From assembly GCA_017853455.1 (NCBI GenBank), contig JAFMJM010000119.1, positions 1-7,230 of the forward strand: a stretch of 7,230 bases of DNA, written 5' to 3'. Each line of letters begins with the position of its first letter. Position 1 is the stretch's first letter. Position numbers and translations under genes: made by a program. This DNA comes from Acidimicrobiia bacterium. Lineage in GTDB: Bacteria; Actinomycetota; Acidimicrobiia; IMCC26256; PALSA-555. This document shows positions 5,786-7,230 of this stretch, piece by piece. The notes under the pieces are model-generated. The model was not told the origin of the DNA, searched no databases, and saw nothing but the letters and a program-made list of their open reading frames with translations.

Positions 5786-7230
5786 TCACTTCCGCACGAG
5801 TCCCTCTTCGGCGGCCAGGACGATGCGGCTGCCGATCAGGGAGTACCAGATCTCACCGAGGGCGATCGCACCGGCCGCCGCCTCGCGCGGGGTGCCGGAG
5901 AGCCGGTCGAAGAGGGCGCTCCCCCACTGCGACTGCCAGATGCCGTAGTCGACCGGAGAGCCGACCGCGGTCGCCGCCGCGGAGCTGCGCAACGCCAGGC
6001 TCCCACCGTTCGTGACCGAGTTGGACAGCAACGTGGCGTCGCCCGCCAGCGTGGGGTCGGCCCCGATCCCGAAGCCGCGCATGCCGAACGAGCGTCCGCT
6101 CACGATCACCTCGCCGAAGGCGAAGTAGCTCACCGCCCGGGCCAGTTGCGCCGCCTCGGCGTCGACCGACTCCACGCGATCGGTGATGACCGCGTTGCCG
6201 GCCTGCATCCCCGTCGCGGTTCCGAACACCTCGGGGCTGGATCGCTTCGCCGAATCGCCGGCGAGGGCGACCGCGTACTCGAGGTTGGCGTCGGCCGAGG
6301 TGCGCAGGAACGACGAGTACCCGGACAGGAATCCGGCGACCTGCGCGTCGCGGGGCCCGCGCGGGGACACCGCGGCCTCGACGGTCGCAACCGCGTCGGG
6401 CCCGAAGATCTCGATGGCGGCCCGTTGATCGGCGATGACCGAGGCGTCGGCGACCAGCTCGTCGGCGTTGGTCGCCGGATTGGTCAGGGCCGACTCGTAG
6501 TACTCGAGGGTGGCGATCGCGAACGTGATCCAGCCGAGGGCGATCGGCATCTGGAGCTGCTGCTCCAGGCCGAGCCCGGCGACCTTGCTCTTCTCGACGA
6601 GGTAGGCGTCGGCCCGGGTGGCGAGTGCACCCGCCTGGGCGAGCAGCGCCGCACGGGTGGCGTCGACGCCCTCCGCCGCGACCTGGGCCCGGACGTCGGC
6701 GGCGGCCGCCGCCCGTTGCAGGTTCTGGTAGGTGTCGACACCGAGGCCGTAGGTCAGGGCGCGGTCACCCTGCGCCTGCGCGTCGTGGACCTGCTGGACC
6801 TGGACGCCGAGCTCCTCCCGGGCGGCGGGGCCGACCCCGTCGGGAAGCCCGGCGAACGCGGCGTCGACCGACGCGACCAACGCCGTGGTGGTCGTGGTCG
6901 CGACCTTCTCCACCGCCGGGTCGAGGGCCGGTTCGGTCTTGAGCCGGGGCACCAGCGTCCGCCCGGTGAAGACCCGGTAGGCCTCGACGATGTCCTTGAC
7001 CACGATGACGTCGACCCCGCGCTGCTTGCCGTACTCGACCGCGTCGACCTCGCCCGACTTGTCGTACTGACGCTGGGTGCCGTACGGGATCATCACGGTC
7101 TCGAACCCGGCCTTGGAGGCGGCGTCGATCTTGTAGAGCACGAGGCCCACGACCCCGACCGTGCCGTCGGGCGAGATGGTGCCGGTCATGGTGACCTTGG
7201 GATCGAGGTCGTCGCCGTGCAGGGCGGCGA
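5786..7230 (-). CDS. S16 (Lon-type) protease-like protein with long helical C-terminal region, 5' end outside window
   Basis: The reading frame stays open to the right edge, giving 480 residues of a longer protein. The ATG at 7189 is internal, because the in-frame residues before it (AALHGDDLDPKVT) continue the domain. The segment MTGTISPDGTVG...YKIDAASKAG aligns without gaps with the Lon proteolytic domain (E. coli MTGEITLRGQVLPIGGLKEK). The Lys of YKIDAA (codon 7132-7130) falls on the catalytic Lys of the Ser/Lys dyad. The catalytic Ser would lie about ten residues beyond the edge, so activity cannot be judged. GVDVIVVKDIVEAYRVFTGR closes the S16 domain. Then come about 400 residues rich in Ala, Gln and Glu, predicted mostly alpha-helical, without an obvious AAA+ module or strong transmembrane helix. 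From memory the layout resembles secreted archaeal Lon-like proteins (COG1750) rather than classical Lon, where S16 is C-terminal. The gene ends 4 nt before the P450 start. Confidence 0.8.
   Translation of the reverse strand, partial: AALHGDDLDPKVTMTGTISPDGTVGVVGLVLYKIDAASKAGFETVMIPYGTQRQYDKSGEVDAVEYGKQRGVDVIVVKDIVEAYRVFTGRTLVPRLKTEPALDPAVEKVATTTTTALVASVDAAFAGLPDGVGPAAREELGVQVQQVHDAQAQGDRALTYGLGVDTYQNLQRAAAAADVRAQVAAEGVDATRAALLAQAGALATRADAYLVEKSKVAGLGLEQQLQMPIALGWITFAIATLEYYESALTNPATNADELVADASVIADQRAAIEIFGPDAVATVEAAVSPRGPRDAQVAGFLSGYSSFLRTSADANLEYAVALAGDSAKRSSPEVFGTATGMQAGNAVITDRVESVDAEAAQLARAVSYFAFGEVIVSGRSFGMRGFGIGADPTLAGDATLLSNSVTNGGSLALRSSAAATAVGSPVDYGIWQSQWGSALFDRLSGTPREAAAGAIALGEIWYSLIGSRIVLAAEEGLVRK
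5789..5793 (-). promoter_or_regulatory. Ribosome binding site of the P450 gene
   Basis: GGAAG on the minus strand lies 7 nt before the GTG start of the P450 and inside the last codons of the upstream S16-like gene. It is the clearest Shine-Dalgarno sequence in the window. It supports the GTG at 5781 as the true start and suggests coupled translation. Confidence 0.55.

Noticed and set aside
4750..6015. 421-residue plus-strand open frame opposite the P450 and the end of the S16-like gene
   Set aside because: It spans two real minus-strand genes and shows only shadow composition.
7187..7189. ATG at 7189 as the start of the S16-like protein
   Set aside because: The frame continues in the same family-like sequence to the window edge, and starting here would cut the S16 domain in half before the expected catalytic Ser.

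Overview
The window is very GC-rich (about 70% by eye) and densely coding, with every supported gene on the minus strand. GTG starts dominate: four of the five complete genes use GTG and one uses ATG. Gene junctions are very tight. This looks like an actinomycete-type (Actinomycetota) chromosome. The style would suit Acidimicrobiia or a related lineage, but the sequence alone does not fix the taxon. No tRNA, rRNA, CRISPR, transposase or integrase sequence is visible.

Reading in the direction of transcription (right to left): (1) 7230-5786, the C-terminal 480 residues of a Lon-type (S16-like) protease-related protein, with a remnant of the S16 domain carrying the aligned catalytic lysine followed by about 400 mostly helical residues of unknown role; (2) 5781-4612, a soluble bacterial cytochrome P450; (3) after a 52-nt gap, 4559-3357, a DegT/DnrJ/EryC1/StrS-fold PLP enzyme in which the usual PLP lysine is histidine, as in the sugar 3-dehydratases ColD and E1/RfbH; (4) 3360-2293, a D-2-hydroxyacid dehydrogenase-family oxidoreductase; (5) 2296-1187 and (6) 1185-172, two different APH-like (aminoglycoside phosphotransferase/choline kinase fold) small-molecule kinases; (7) 153-1, the first 51 residues of a secreted protein with a clear signal peptide.

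Genes 3 to 6 are joined by 4-nt stop/start overlaps (two junctions) and a 1-nt gap, so they almost certainly form one translationally coupled operon. P450 and the S16-like gene are 4 nt apart. The only possible promoter break inside the string is the 52-nt gap before the DegT-like gene.

The P450, His-type PLP enzyme, hydroxyacid dehydrogenase and two kinases form a set of tailoring-type activities with no nucleotide-sugar synthesis, glycosyltransferase or acyl-CoA gene inside the window. This is the most plausible candidate for an undescribed small-molecule pathway. The substrate cannot be deduced from the sequence.
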